From: Bacteroidota bacterium
Lineage (GTDB): Bacteria; Bacteroidota; Bacteroidia; Chitinophagales; Chitinophagaceae
DNA: 64,000 bases
Direction: 5' to 3'
Assembly: GCA_018267915.1 (NCBI GenBank)
Contig: JAFDXN010000060.1
Location: forward strand, 372,001 to 436,000
The notes beneath the pieces are model-generated. The model was not told where the DNA came from and did not search any database. It saw only the letters and a program-made list of their open reading frames with translations. Shown here in pieces: positions 26,024 to 34,800 of the stretch (position 1 is the stretch's first letter; every line of letters begins with the position of its first letter). Both the position numbers and the translations under genes were made by a program.

Positions 26024-27313
26024 ATGTATCCCGATTTCCAGTATTTGCTAGAGTCGCTGTTCGGCAGGCCAATGCCCGAATGGCTGAGTATATTCAAAAT
26101 ATTCGGCCTTATGGTTGCCATCGCGTTTATGTGTGCTGCCTATGTAATGGTACGGGAGATGAAGCGCAAAGAAGATATGGGTCTTATGTCGCCGACCATG
26201 CGGGAAGTGGAAGTCGGGAAACCGGCTACCGTTAATGATTTTTTGTTCTCGGGACTTCTCGGTTTTTTCCTCGGCTATAAGATAGGTGGGCTGTTTGGTC
26301 ATTGGACGACCATTGCCCCTAACCCTATGGGTTACCTATTCTCAGCGCAGGGCAATTTTATCGCCGGTATTCTCGGGGCACTGCTCTTAGGCGTGGTAAA
26401 ATATGTTGACAAGAAGAAACAGCAATTGCCGGAACCGAAGATCAAAAAAGAACTGGTGTACCCACATCAACGTATCACCGAGATCGTAGTGATGGCAGCC
26501 TTTGGTGGATTAGCGGGGGCTAAGATCTTCAATGCACTTGAAAATTGGGATGACTTTCTGCGCGACCCGGCGGGAAGTTTATTGTCGTCGAGCGGACTTA
26601 CCTTTTACGGAGGGCTGATTGTAGCTACTGCTATTCTTTTCTACTACGCACGCAGGCATAAATTTTCATTCCGCCACCTTTGTGACGCGGCTGCACCGGC
26701 GTTGATACTTGCCTATGGGGTGGGGCGCTTCGGGTGCCAGTTTGCGGGCGATGGCGACTGGGGTATCTATAACAATGCCTATATTACCCAGCCGGATGGA
26801 ACATTGAAGGTAGCTACTGCTCCTGAATACAAGCAAATACTGAGTCTTGATTCTACCTATTTCGTACACCAGTTCGGCAGCCTTAATGATGTGCCCAGCG
26901 CGCATGTCGAAGCGCCTAACTGGTTGCCCCGGTGGGTGGTTGCGATGAACTATCCGCACAACGTGAACAATGAAGGCATGGCCATTCCCGGTTGCACGGG
27001 CACTTATTGCGCGGTGCTGCCCGTGTCCGTTTTTCCTACTCCACTATACGAGGCCTTTGTGTGTATAGGCCTCTTCTTCCTGTTATGGGCTATTCGTAAG
27101 CGGTTCAGGTATCCGTTGCATATGTTCGGTTTCTATCTCATTCTAAACGGCCTCGAACGTTTTTTTGTGGAGAAGATACGTGTTAACACCAAGTATGATT
27201 TTGGTTTTATACACCCGACGCAGGCAGAGATCATCTCCACATTGCTCGCAGTTATAGGTATCTGCATACTGCTGTTCTACAAACCGGAGAAGGAGAAGTT
27301 CCCGGCAGTCTAA
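26024..27313 (+). CDS. lgt: prolipoprotein diacylglyceryl transferase, enlarged form
   Basis: 429 aa against about 260-300 for standard Lgt. Multi-pass inner-membrane enzyme that attaches diacylglycerol to the lipobox cysteine of prolipoproteins. Visible: TFYGGLIVATAI (about 193-204), the signature GVGRFGCQFAGDGDWG (232-247), and FYLILNGLERFFVEKIRVN near the C-terminus. The extra length lies in an N-terminal region (helix, charged linker about 45-70, another about 128-150) and an insertion after the signature (about 250-320). Convergent with the next gene (4-bp overlap). Confidence 0.88.
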   Translation: MYPDFQYLLESLFGRPMPEWLSIFKIFGLMVAIAFMCAAYVMVREMKRKEDMGLMSPTMREVEVGKPATVNDFLFSGLLGFFLGYKIGGLFGHWTTIAPNPMGYLFSAQGNFIAGILGALLLGVVKYVDKKKQQLPEPKIKKELVYPHQRITEIVVMAAFGGLAGAKIFNALENWDDFLRDPAGSLLSSSGLTFYGGLIVATAILFYYARRHKFSFRHLCDAAAPALILAYGVGRFGCQFAGDGDWGIYNNAYITQPDGTLKVATAPEYKQILSLDSTYFVHQFGSLNDVPSAHVEAPNWLPRWVVAMNYPHNVNNEGMAIPGCTGTYCAVLPVSVFPTPLYEAFVCIGLFFLLWAIRKRFRYPLHMFGFYLILNGLERFFVEKIRVNTKYDFGFIHPTQAEIISTLLAVIGICILLFYKPEKEKFPAV

Positions 27314-27960
27314 GCCCCTGCCAATTCAAACAAGCTTTTGGGCGGATACACGTGAATGCCGTGCCCGTCTTTTGAGGCAGCATTGACCATCGCTTTTGCA
27401 ACCTGCAGATCGCGTATTGGCTTCATACTTTTTAGTCCGGGTATCAAGCCTATTGCTTTCATTACTCCAGAAAAGAATTTTTCACCAGGTCTGTGCTGTG
27501 ATCTGTATCCTTCCAGCATGCCTGGCCGCAGGATGTGTATATTGTTAAAGGGTAGCCGCATAACGGCTTGCTCCAGTTCGCCCTTGATACGTGAGTAAAA
27601 CACAGATGATTTCGGATTGGAGAAGGCGGCAGAGATCAGCACATAAGTCTTTACACCGTTGTCGGCAGCTGCCTCTGCGAACTGGTATTGATAAGTATAG
27701 TCGATCTTATACTGCGCCTCTTTACTACCTGCCTGCTTTATCGTTGTTCCAAATGCGGAGAATAGCACATCGCCCTTTACCAGGTGCTTCCAGCTTTCCG
27801 GCTGATCAAAATCGATCACATGTTCCTCCAGTTTTGCACTTTTCTTTCCTGTGCCCCGTCGCACGAATATCAGCACTTTCTCAAAGCGCTCGTCTGCCAG
27901 CAAAAGATCCAGCAACTTAGAGCCCACTAAGCCTGTAGCACCGAGAATGATCGCTTTCAT
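27310..27960 (-). CDS. NAD(P)-binding atypical SDR protein (TIP30/HTATIP2-like)
   Basis: 216 aa. The Rossmann motif GATGLVGSKLLDLLL (8-22) opens the protein. VDFDQPESW and GDVLFSAFGTT follow, then YVLISAAFSN and the catalytic-type Y in FYSRIKGELEQAV (YxxxK). LRPGMLEGYR fits the HTATIP2-like branch of atypical short-chain dehydrogenases. Substrate unknown. A TAGTTTTG box lies directly before the ATG. Confidence 0.87.
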   Translation of the reverse strand: MKAIILGATGLVGSKLLDLLLADERFEKVLIFVRRGTGKKSAKLEEHVIDFDQPESWKHLVKGDVLFSAFGTTIKQAGSKEAQYKIDYTYQYQFAEAAADNGVKTYVLISAAFSNPKSSVFYSRIKGELEQAVMRLPFNNIHILRPGMLEGYRSQHRPGEKFFSGVMKAIGLIPGLKSMKPIRDLQVAKAMVNAASKDGHGIHVYPPKSLFELAGA

Positions 27961-27964
27961 AGGG

Positions 27965-27972
27965 CAAAACTA
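27965..27972 (-). promoter_or_regulatory. candidate -7 box with near-leaderless spacing
   Basis: TAGTTTTG on the minus strand fits TAnnTTTG and ends only 4 bp before the ATG at 27960, so transcription would start at or next to the start codon. It may be coincidental. Confidence 0.3.
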
Positions 27973-28024
27973 TAAATAAAGTCAACAGAAGTATTAAGGG
28001 CATGGAATTTTATCACTATATCGT

Positions 28025-29119
28025 ATGGAGACTGTAGCAGAGATAAAGATTACTGGCAGAAAGCTGAAGGCCATTGTAAATGACACCGTTAAAAGTGCAG
28101 AAATAGTCAATCTGAAGTATGTAAGCGACGGTACGCCCGGAATAGAAAGGGTAAAGAAAGGCAGCGGCTTTACTTATTTGCTCAATGGTGCTCCGGTAAA
28201 GGATAAGGATACTTTGGGCCGCATCAGAAGCCTCGTAATTCCTCCTGCGTGGCAAAAGGTTTGGATCTGTCCCGATCCTAATGGTCATTTGCAGGCCACT
28301 GGTATAGACGCGATGGGCCGCAAGCAATACAAGTACCATTCCCTATGGAATACACTCCGCAACCAGACCAAATTCTATCACCTGCTCGATTTTGGCCGGG
28401 CGCTACCATCGATAAGGGCGCAGGTTGCGAAAGACCTTTCACTGCCGGGCTTGCCACAGCGGAAAGTGCTGGCGGCTATTGTGATGCTCATGCAAAGCAC
28501 CTGTATCAGGATAGGCAGCAGTATGTACGAAAAGCTATACGGCTCGTATGGACTGACAACGTTAAAGAACAAGCATGTCAGTATCCACGGCACCGAGATA
28601 CAATTCAGCTTCAAGGGAAAGAAGGGTGTATATCATGAAATAAAGCTAAAGAGCCGCAAACTGGCCAATATCGTCAAGCAATGCCGTGAAATACCTGGCA
28701 AAGAGCTTTTCCAATATCTTGATGACGAGGGAAATCGTAAGCCTGTGGAGTCGGGGATGGTCAACGCATACATAAAAGAGATCAGTGCGGGCAGTTTCTC
28801 TGCGAAGGATTTCCGTACCTGGGCCGGAACAATTCATGCCTTGGAAGCTTTTAGAGAGCTGGGTATTGCCGAAACACAAACGCAGGCACAGAGAAATGTT
28901 GTAGCGGCGTTGGATATGGTTGCGAAACAACTGGGCAATACGCGCACGGTTTGCAAGAAGTACTACGTGCACCCCATCATACCTGAAATGTATGTCGAAG
29001 GCAGTCTAATTAAGTTTTTCGAGAAGCTGGAAGACGTAAGAGATAGTCTCCTGAGCCAGGAAGAAGAAATATTGATGCGCCTGCTGGCAAAAAATACATC
29101 GGCCCTTATTGCAGCTTAG
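28025..29119 (+). CDS. DNA topoisomerase IB (poxvirus/bacterial type)
   Basis: 364 aa. The N-terminal domain has RIRSLVIPPAWQKVWICPDPNGHLQ (by position about 66-90) and GRKQYKYHSLW. Catalytic residues are visible: R162 (CIRIG), a Lys in FKGKKGV (about 199), R264 (KDFRTWAGT) and the nucleophile Y314 in CKKYYVHP, preceded by LGNT. It relaxes supercoils through a 3'-phosphotyrosine link without ATP. Followed after 38 bp by the TonB-C protein gene. Confidence 0.95.
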   Translation: METVAEIKITGRKLKAIVNDTVKSAEIVNLKYVSDGTPGIERVKKGSGFTYLLNGAPVKDKDTLGRIRSLVIPPAWQKVWICPDPNGHLQATGIDAMGRKQYKYHSLWNTLRNQTKFYHLLDFGRALPSIRAQVAKDLSLPGLPQRKVLAAIVMLMQSTCIRIGSSMYEKLYGSYGLTTLKNKHVSIHGTEIQFSFKGKKGVYHEIKLKSRKLANIVKQCREIPGKELFQYLDDEGNRKPVESGMVNAYIKEISAGSFSAKDFRTWAGTIHALEAFRELGIAETQTQAQRNVVAALDMVAKQLGNTRTVCKKYYVHPIIPEMYVEGSLIKFFEKLEDVRDSLLSQEEEILMRLLAKNTSALIAA

Positions 29120-29157
29120 TTTGTGGAATTAACGTCGTTCGGTATCTTAGGTAAAAG

Positions 29158-29589
29158 ATGTTCATGATTCGTTTTTTGCTTGGCATCATTTTCGTTCTGC
29201 CGCAGGCCCTTTACGCTCAGGTGCCTAAACTAATGCTGAAGATAAAGGCGCAGGATACAACCATTATTGAGATGCCGAATGCGAGGGATATGGTATATGC
29301 AGGAAAAGACATGCCTCATTTCAACGGTGACATTCAGCAATTCATCAAGGCTCACATAAAATATCCCGCGGACGCGAAGGCAAGGAAGAAACAAGGAACT
29401 GTCAGACTCAGGTTTACTGTCAATGACAGGGGATGGGTAATGGACGCTTCGGCGGTCAGATCGGTTTTCCCATCACTGGATGCGGAGGCATTAAGAGTAG
29501 TGCGCTCTCTACCGGATTGGGAGCCGGGCGAGCAAGATGATACCCTTACTTGGGTTGTGTTCGAATTACCTGTAGTATTTAAACTGTAG
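29158..29589 (+). CDS. secreted TonB C-terminal-domain protein
   Basis: 143 aa. A signal peptide (FLLGIIFVLPQALYAQ) replaces the usual transmembrane anchor. The C-terminal 85 residues are a TonB-C fold: FIKAHIKYPADAKARKKQ, GTVRLRFTVNDRGWV and LDAEALRVVRSLPDWEPG. As there is no Pro-rich spacer it is probably not a true energy transducer. Start may be the ATG at 29158 or 29164. The 3' end overlaps the convergent map gene by 11 bp. Confidence 0.85.
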   Translation: MFMIRFLLGIIFVLPQALYAQVPKLMLKIKAQDTTIIEMPNARDMVYAGKDMPHFNGDIQQFIKAHIKYPADAKARKKQGTVRLRFTVNDRGWVMDASAVRSVFPSLDAEALRVVRSLPDWEPGEQDDTLTWVVFELPVVFKL

Positions 29590-30409
29590 CAGCCAGTGAT
29601 TCCAGGTGGCCGGTATTCAATTCCGGATTGGCTCTTTCTGCTGCTTCTATCGGTGCGAAATCAGATAAGTTCTCCCCGCTGTTTTTGCGCACCGCTGTTG
29701 TATGCTCGTAGTGTACAGAAGGTTTGCCGTCAGCAGTTACTACGGTCCAGCCATCTTCAAGTGTATACACCTCGCGCGTGCCAAGGTTGATCATTGGTTC
29801 TATAGCCAATACTATACCTTCTTTCAGGCGTTTACCATCGCCACGGCGGCCGTAGTTAGGCACCTGTGGGTCTTCATGCAGCTTCTTGCCTACACCATGC
29901 CCCACCAGCTCACGCACCACACCATAGCCGTGTTCTTTATTCGTGTAGTTTTCCACTGCAAAGGAAATGTCACCCACACGGTTATTAGCATGAGCCTGCG
30001 CGATGCCGCGCATAAGTGACTCTTTTGTGACCCGCATCAATTGCAGCACTTCCGGTTTTACATTGCCTACTGCAAAGGTGTAAGCATGGTCAGCATGGTA
30101 GCCATTCATATAAACACCGCAGTCAACCGAAATGATATCGCCGTCCTTCAACTCGTAATCGCTGGGGAAGCCGTGTACAACCACTTCGTTCACTGAAATG
30201 CAGAGCGAATACTTATAGCCATTGTAGCCCTTAAAAGAAGGTACACCGCCATTGTCGCGTATGAACTGCTCTGCCATGGTATCGAGGCTGATGGTCTTGA
30301 TACCGGGCTTTAAAAAGTTTGCCACCTCTGTTAAGGTGGCAGTGACCATTAAAGCACTTTTGCGGATTATTTCAATTTCTTCGTTGCTCCTGATGTGTAT
30401 CATACTCAC
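29579..30409 (-). CDS. map: type I methionine aminopeptidase
   Basis: 276 aa; start may be the second ATG at 30403. It removes the initiator Met from nascent proteins. The five metal ligands are intact: D in ISVDCGVYMNG, D in YHADHAYTF, H in VGHGVGKKLHE, E in LAIEPMIN and E in HYEHTTAV. A C-terminal extension of about 30 residues after the core (SGENLSDFAPIEAAER) is longer than usual. It is the last gene of the ribosomal operon, 11 bp after secY. Confidence 0.97.
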   Translation of the reverse strand: MSMIHIRSNEEIEIIRKSALMVTATLTEVANFLKPGIKTISLDTMAEQFIRDNGGVPSFKGYNGYKYSLCISVNEVVVHGFPSDYELKDGDIISVDCGVYMNGYHADHAYTFAVGNVKPEVLQLMRVTKESLMRGIAQAHANNRVGDISFAVENYTNKEHGYGVVRELVGHGVGKKLHEDPQVPNYGRRGDGKRLKEGIVLAIEPMINLGTREVYTLEDGWTVVTADGKPSVHYEHTTAVRKNSGENLSDFAPIEAAERANPELNTGHLESLAATV

Positions 30410-30420
30410 TAGATCAAAAC

Positions 30421-31767
30421 TTATACGGAAGATGCCACTGTGCGGCCGGAAATGCGTCCTGTCTTCATCAGGCCGTCATATTGGCGCATCAGCAGGTGGC
30501 TTTCTATTTGCTGCAGGGTATCCAGTATTACACCTACACCGATCAGCATTGAGGTGCCGCCGTAGAACGAGGCAAAGCCGCTGGTAACATGCATCAGGGC
30601 AGCGATACCCGGCAGGATACCTGCTGCTGCAAGGAATATAGCGCCCGGCAGGGTGATGCGGTCCATGATCGCAGCAATGTAGTCCGCAGTAGGCTCACCT
30701 GGTTTTACGCCAGGTATAAAGCTGTTGTTGCGCTTTAGGTTATCTGCCATTTCTGTCGGGTTAAAGATCAGCGCAGTGTAGAAGTAAGTGAAAGCAATAA
30801 CCAGTACAGCATAAATGATGTTATACACCAGTGAGGTGTGGTCTGACAAGGAACTCATGATACCCTGTGCTTTTTCACTGGTTGCGAAACCTGTGAATAC
30901 GGTAGGGATGAACATCATCGCTTGTGCGAAGATTATCGGCATTACACCTGCAGAGTTAACTTTCAAAGGAATGAAATCGCGCGAACCTGTTACTTCACGG
31001 GCTGCATTGCTGCTGCCTATGATGCGGCGGGCATAGTTCAGTGGTATCTTACGTACTCCCTGTGTGAGCAGTATGAGACCAACTATTACAGCGATGAATA
31101 CAGCCATTTCCACCAGGAATATGAGCAATCCGCCGCCACCGCCGATGTTCTTAGCCTGGAATTCCTGCATCAGCGACTGAGGCAGGCGGGCCAGGATACC
31201 TACCATGATGATGAGTGATGTACCGTTACCAATGCCTTTGTCTGTGATTTTTTCACCCATCCACATTACGAAGAGGGTGCCGGCAGTAAGCACCATTACA
31301 GTGCAAAGCCAGAAGGTGAAGGCTGAGAACTCAGGAATAAGCGCAGCAGCATACTGCGGAGAACGCAGGTAAGCTACATAAGCACTTGCCTGGAAGGCAG
31401 TTACAAATACTGTGAGATATCGTGTGTATTGATTGATCTTACGACGGCCGCTTTCTTCGCGCTGCATCTTAGCAACTTGCGGTACTACGATGCCTGCAAG
31501 CTGCATGAAGATAGAAGCAGAGATATAAGGCATCACGCCCAGTGCAAATATAGAAGCGCGGCTGAAGGCGCCACCTGCGAACATGTCGAGGATGCCTAAC
31601 AGACCGCCGGGGCCTTGCTTATCAGTAAGTTGCGCAGGGTTTATACCGGGCAGGGCAATATAGCAGCCCACACGGTACACGGCAACAAGCAATATGGTAA
31701 ATAATATACGCTTACGAAGCTCTTCAATGCTCCAGATGTTTTTAAGCGTGCTTATGAGTTTCTTCAC
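30421..31767 (-). CDS. secY: preprotein translocase subunit SecY
   Basis: 448 aa from a GTG at 31767 (VKKLISTLKNIWSIEELRKR). An ATG 17 codons upstream gives an atypical leader (MRLLSFIRISFQ) and lies 29 bp after rplO, so the GTG fits better. Ten transmembrane helices, the plug region after helix 1 (GGLLGILDMFAGGAFSRAS), and cytoplasmic loop 5 with GRRKINQYTRY are present. It forms the Sec channel with SecE and SecG. Confidence 0.95.
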   Translation of the reverse strand: MKKLISTLKNIWSIEELRKRILFTILLVAVYRVGCYIALPGINPAQLTDKQGPGGLLGILDMFAGGAFSRASIFALGVMPYISASIFMQLAGIVVPQVAKMQREESGRRKINQYTRYLTVFVTAFQASAYVAYLRSPQYAAALIPEFSAFTFWLCTVMVLTAGTLFVMWMGEKITDKGIGNGTSLIIMVGILARLPQSLMQEFQAKNIGGGGGLLIFLVEMAVFIAVIVGLILLTQGVRKIPLNYARRIIGSSNAAREVTGSRDFIPLKVNSAGVMPIIFAQAMMFIPTVFTGFATSEKAQGIMSSLSDHTSLVYNIIYAVLVIAFTYFYTALIFNPTEMADNLKRNNSFIPGVKPGEPTADYIAAIMDRITLPGAIFLAAAGILPGIAALMHVTSGFASFYGGTSMLIGVGVILDTLQQIESHLLMRQYDGLMKTGRISGRTVASSV

Positions 31768-31847
31768 TGGTCTTGTGTTAGTCTGAAATGAAATGCGAAT
31801 AAACGATAAAAGACGCATTTCACCAAATGCGTCTTCCGTGGGCTACC

Positions 31848-32294
31848 TTAGATGATTTCCAGGGTGCCGCCGGCAGCTTCTATCGCTTGTTTAGCCTTTT
31901 CGCTTGCCGCGTTCACTTTGAATGTGATCTTGGCTTTCAGCTCGCCATTACCCAGGATCTTCACCAGGTCGGTACGGTTGATGAGACCGTTAATGTACAG
32001 GTTGTCAGGGGTAAACTCAGTGATATTATATTTTTCTATCAGGAAGTCGAGCTGGCCGAGGTTGAACACCTTGTAGTCGATACGGTTGATGTTCTTAAAG
32101 CCGCGTTTTGGCATACGGCGCTGTATAGGCATCTGGCCACCTTCGTGACCTATTTTCCTTTTATAACCGGTGTTCGACTGAGCACCTTTGTTACCGCGTG
32201 TTGCAGTGCCGCCATGGCCACTACCTTCACCGCGTCCTATACGTTTTGTCTTTTTTACTGAACCTTCAGCAGGTTTGAGATTGTGCAGTTGCAT
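31848..32294 (-). CDS. rplO: 50S ribosomal protein L15
   Basis: 148 aa. N-terminal Gly/Arg/Lys-rich extension (TKRIGRGEGSGHGGTATRG) that threads into 23S rRNA, then MPIQRRMPKRGF and a globular C-terminus. It lies between rpmD and secY as in the canonical spc order. Confidence 0.98.
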   Translation of the reverse strand: MQLHNLKPAEGSVKKTKRIGRGEGSGHGGTATRGNKGAQSNTGYKRKIGHEGGQMPIQRRMPKRGFKNINRIDYKVFNLGQLDFLIEKYNITEFTPDNLYINGLINRTDLVKILGNGELKAKITFKVNAASEKAKQAIEAAGGTLEII

Positions 32295-32353
32295 TTGTTA
32301 CAATTTTTGAACTTGCGCGGAATGTAAAACCGCTCGCAAATCACGTTAAAAAA

Positions 32354-32536
32354 CTATTTTACTTCTTCTACTTTCACCAGGTGGTGCACAGCTTGTACCA
32401 TGCCCAATATCTGGGGCGTGGCTTCCACCTCTACGGTAGAATGGAGCTTGCGCAGGCCAAGGGCCCTCAGCGTGCGTTTCTGACGCTCGGGACGGTCTAT
32501 GCCGCTTTTTATCTGTGTTACTTTTATCTTAGCCAT
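32354..32536 (-). CDS. rpmD: 50S ribosomal protein L30
   Basis: 60 aa from MAKIKVTQIKSGI at 32536; six upstream codons come from the A-rich repeat and are excluded. Core motif RPERQKRTLRALGLRKLHST is the L30 signature. Ends with HHLVKVEEVK. Confidence 0.97.
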   Translation of the reverse strand: MAKIKVTQIKSGIDRPERQKRTLRALGLRKLHSTVEVEATPQILGMVQAVHHLVKVEEVK

Positions 32537-32545
32537 GACGCTATT

Positions 32546-32640
32546 AAAATTCAAAAGTTAAAGTTCAAAATTCAAAAAGGGAAGTCTTAAGCTCAAAAGT
32601 CGGTCTTTTAGGTTTTGACTTTTGAATTTTGACTTTTTTA
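32546..32640. repeat. A-rich inverted repeat between rpmD and rpsE
   Basis: Two arms built from CAAAATTCAAAAGT-like units: 32546-32579 and, inverted, 32611-32638 (TTTTGACTTTTGAATTTTGA). The inner arms could pair over about 14-18 bp. The unit recurs at 14786-14816. Confidence 0.6.
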
Positions 32641-33156
32641 CCCGTTAAACACTTTCTTCAGGTTCACGTTGCGTTGCTTTGCTACCTGTATCGGTTCGCG
32701 CAGCATGCCCAATGCCATAAAGGTAGCTTTCACCACGTTGTGCGGATTAGCTGAGCCCAGTGATTTTGAAAGCACGTCAGTGATGCCGGCTGCTTCCAGT
32801 ACAGCACGCATGCTGCCTCCTGCTATCACACCTGTACCGTGAGCCGCTGGCTTGATCAGCACCTTAGCAGCGCCTTCCCTTGCCAGCTGGTCGTGGGGTA
32901 TAGTGCCGTTCATTACAGGCACTTTGATCAGGTTCTTCTTGGCATCGTCAATACCTTTTGTGATAGCTTCCTGCACTTCCTTAGCCTTGCCAAGTCCATG
33001 ACCTACCACGCCATTGCCATTGCCTACTACCACCAGCGCTGAGAAGCTGAATGCACGGCCGCCCTTTGTGGTTTTTACCACGCGGTTGATGGCAACCACT
33101 TTTTCATGCAGTTCCAGGTCTCCGGCTTTTACGCGATTTAATGTTGTCTTCGCCAT
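32638..33156 (-). CDS. rpsE: 30S ribosomal protein S5
   Basis: 172 aa. The S5 double-stranded-RNA-like domain is seen in LHEKVVAINRVVKTTKGGRA and FSALVVVGNGNGVVGHGLGK. The C-terminal domain has GSMRAVLEAAGITDVLSKSLGS. Contributes to decoding accuracy on the 30S. The stop codon touches the A-rich repeat. Confidence 0.98.
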   Translation of the reverse strand: MAKTTLNRVKAGDLELHEKVVAINRVVKTTKGGRAFSFSALVVVGNGNGVVGHGLGKAKEVQEAITKGIDDAKKNLIKVPVMNGTIPHDQLAREGAAKVLIKPAAHGTGVIAGGSMRAVLEAAGITDVLSKSLGSANPHNVVKATFMALGMLREPIQVAKQRNVNLKKVFNG

Positions 33157-33191
33157 TATATTATAAAAGAAAAATCGTTATTAATGTTTAA

Positions 33192-33551
33192 TTAGAATTT
33201 CAGGCCTCCTTCACGTGCACCATCCGCTACTGATTTTACACGGCCGTGGTACAAATAACCACCGCGGTCGAAAATGCAGCCTTCGATACCCAGTTCTTTT
33301 GCTTTGGCAGCGATCGCCTTGCCCACCAGTACTGATTTCTCAGACTTAGTGCCTTTCTGGCCTGCAATATCTTTCTGACGAGAGTTAGCAGCAGCTATTG
33401 TTGTGCCGGTATTGTCGTCTATCAGTTGTGCATAGATGTCTTTGTTACTGCGAAACACAGAAAGACGGGGCCTCTGTGCAGTACCGCTAACCTTGGCACG
33501 GATACGCCAGCGAAGCTTCTGGCGGCGTATTACTTTGTGATCTGTTGACAT
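33192..33551 (-). CDS. rplR: 50S ribosomal protein L18
   Basis: 119 aa, typical. RRQKLRWRIRAKVSGTAQRP at the N-terminus, then LSVFRSNKDIYAQLID and FDRGGYLYHGRVKSVADGAR at the end. Binds 5S rRNA. Confidence 0.98.
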   Translation of the reverse strand: MSTDHKVIRRQKLRWRIRAKVSGTAQRPRLSVFRSNKDIYAQLIDDNTGTTIAAANSRQKDIAGQKGTKSEKSVLVGKAIAAKAKELGIEGCIFDRGGYLYHGRVKSVADGAREGGLKF

Positions 33552-33626
33552 TTTATCTGTTTTTTACGGGCTTCCTGCTATTACACAAGAGCTACCGGAG
33601 TTTTTAAAATTTTATACAAAATCCTG

Positions 33627-33656
33627 ATTCCTCCCTTTAGGGAGGCCAGGAGGGTA
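33627..33656. repeat. short palindromic GC-rich element between rplF and rplR
   Basis: CCTCCCTTTAGGGAGG (33630-33645) followed by a second GGAGGG. Related elements with a CCCTTTAGGG-like core lie at 38723, 38781 and 41699, all in gaps of this operon. Confidence 0.55.
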
Positions 33657-34211
33657 TTACTTACCAGCTGCTTTACCTGCTTTACGGCGAACGATCTCGT
33701 TGCTGTAGCGAACACCTTTACCCTTGTAAGGCTCCGGCTTGCGCAGGCTGCGTATCTTGGCAGCTACCTGGCCCAGCAGTTGCTTGTCGGTCGACTCAAG
33801 GATGATCCTTGGGTTCTGGCCTTTTTCAGCAGTTGCAGAAGCTTTTATTTCTTTCGGCAGGTCCATGATGATGTTGTGCGAGAAGCCTAACGCCATATCG
33901 ATCTGCTGACCGGTCACCGCGGCACGGTAACCCACACCTACCAGTTCCAGTTCTTTCTTAAAACCTGTTGTTACACCTGTTACCATGTTGGCAACCAGCG
34001 CACGGTAAAGACCGTGCAACGCGCGGTGGCGGATCTGGTCAGTAGGGCGAGAGATATTAACCTCATTGTTTGCCACTTCCACCTTGATATCGCGGTCCAG
34101 CGTTTGTTTCAGTTCGCCCTTAGGGCCTTTTACAGTTACCTCGTTGGCAGCCGATACACTTACTGTAACGCCGCTTGGTACTGTGATCACTTTTTTACCT
34201 ATACGAGACAT
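33657..34211 (-). CDS. rplF: 50S ribosomal protein L6
   Basis: 184 aa. Two L6 domains: MSRIGKKVITVPSGVTVSVS opens the first; the second ends with the conserved KPEPYKGKGVRYSNEIVRRK. Sits near the factor-binding site of the 50S. Confidence 0.98.
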   Translation of the reverse strand: MSRIGKKVITVPSGVTVSVSAANEVTVKGPKGELKQTLDRDIKVEVANNEVNISRPTDQIRHRALHGLYRALVANMVTGVTTGFKKELELVGVGYRAAVTGQQIDMALGFSHNIIMDLPKEIKASATAEKGQNPRIILESTDKQLLGQVAAKIRSLRKPEPYKGKGVRYSNEIVRRKAGKAAGK

Positions 34212-34310
34212 CGTAATTTCTTTTTTGTGGATTATTTATTCTGTTTTTTACCAGCCGGTCAGCCTTGTATAGGCTCAGCTTAATGTACCGGTAAAGCTTT
34301 CAATTCAATT

Positions 34311-34709
34311 TTAGTATACGTAGCACATTACTTCGCCACCAACATTCTGTGTGCGTGCTTCCTTATCGGTCATTACGCCCTTAGAGGTAGATACGATAGC
34401 TATGCCGAGGCCATTCTGTACACGGCTTATTTCGCTTGGTTTAGCGTACTGGCGCAGACCAGGGCGGCTAACGCGCTCCAGGCTCCTGATCGCCGGTTCT
34501 TTTGTCTGAGGATCGTACTTCAGGGCTATCTTAATAAGACCTTGCTTGTTGTCGTCTTCAAACTTGTACTTCAGGATATAACCTTTGTTGTAAAGGATCT
34601 CCGTCATACGTTTTTTCACATTGGATGCGGGTATTTCTACTATGCGGTGGCGCGCCATCTGTGCGTTACGGATGCGCGTCAGGAAATCTGCTATAGGATC
34701 TGTTACCAT
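34311..34709 (-). CDS. rpsH: 30S ribosomal protein S8
   Basis: 132 aa. MVTDPIADFLTRIRNAQMAR at the start; C-terminal GLGIAIVSTSKGVMTDKEAR is the S8 signature. Central-domain 16S binder, and in many bacteria the repressor of the spc operon. Confidence 0.98.
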   Translation of the reverse strand: MVTDPIADFLTRIRNAQMARHRIVEIPASNVKKRMTEILYNKGYILKYKFEDDNKQGLIKIALKYDPQTKEPAIRSLERVSRPGLRQYAKPSEISRVQNGLGIAIVSTSKGVMTDKEARTQNVGGEVMCYVY

Positions 34710-34800
34710 TTTTCTTTTTTAGTTTTTTTGTTTTGTTACGAGTATCAAGGCCTTGCATCCCTGACTTTGAAACGTTTTACCTTGCCAATAGGGCAGGGTA

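Noticed and set aside
31768..31818. 17-codon N-terminal extension of SecY from an ATG
   Set aside because: The extension is not SecY-like; the GTG at 31767 gives the normal N-terminus.
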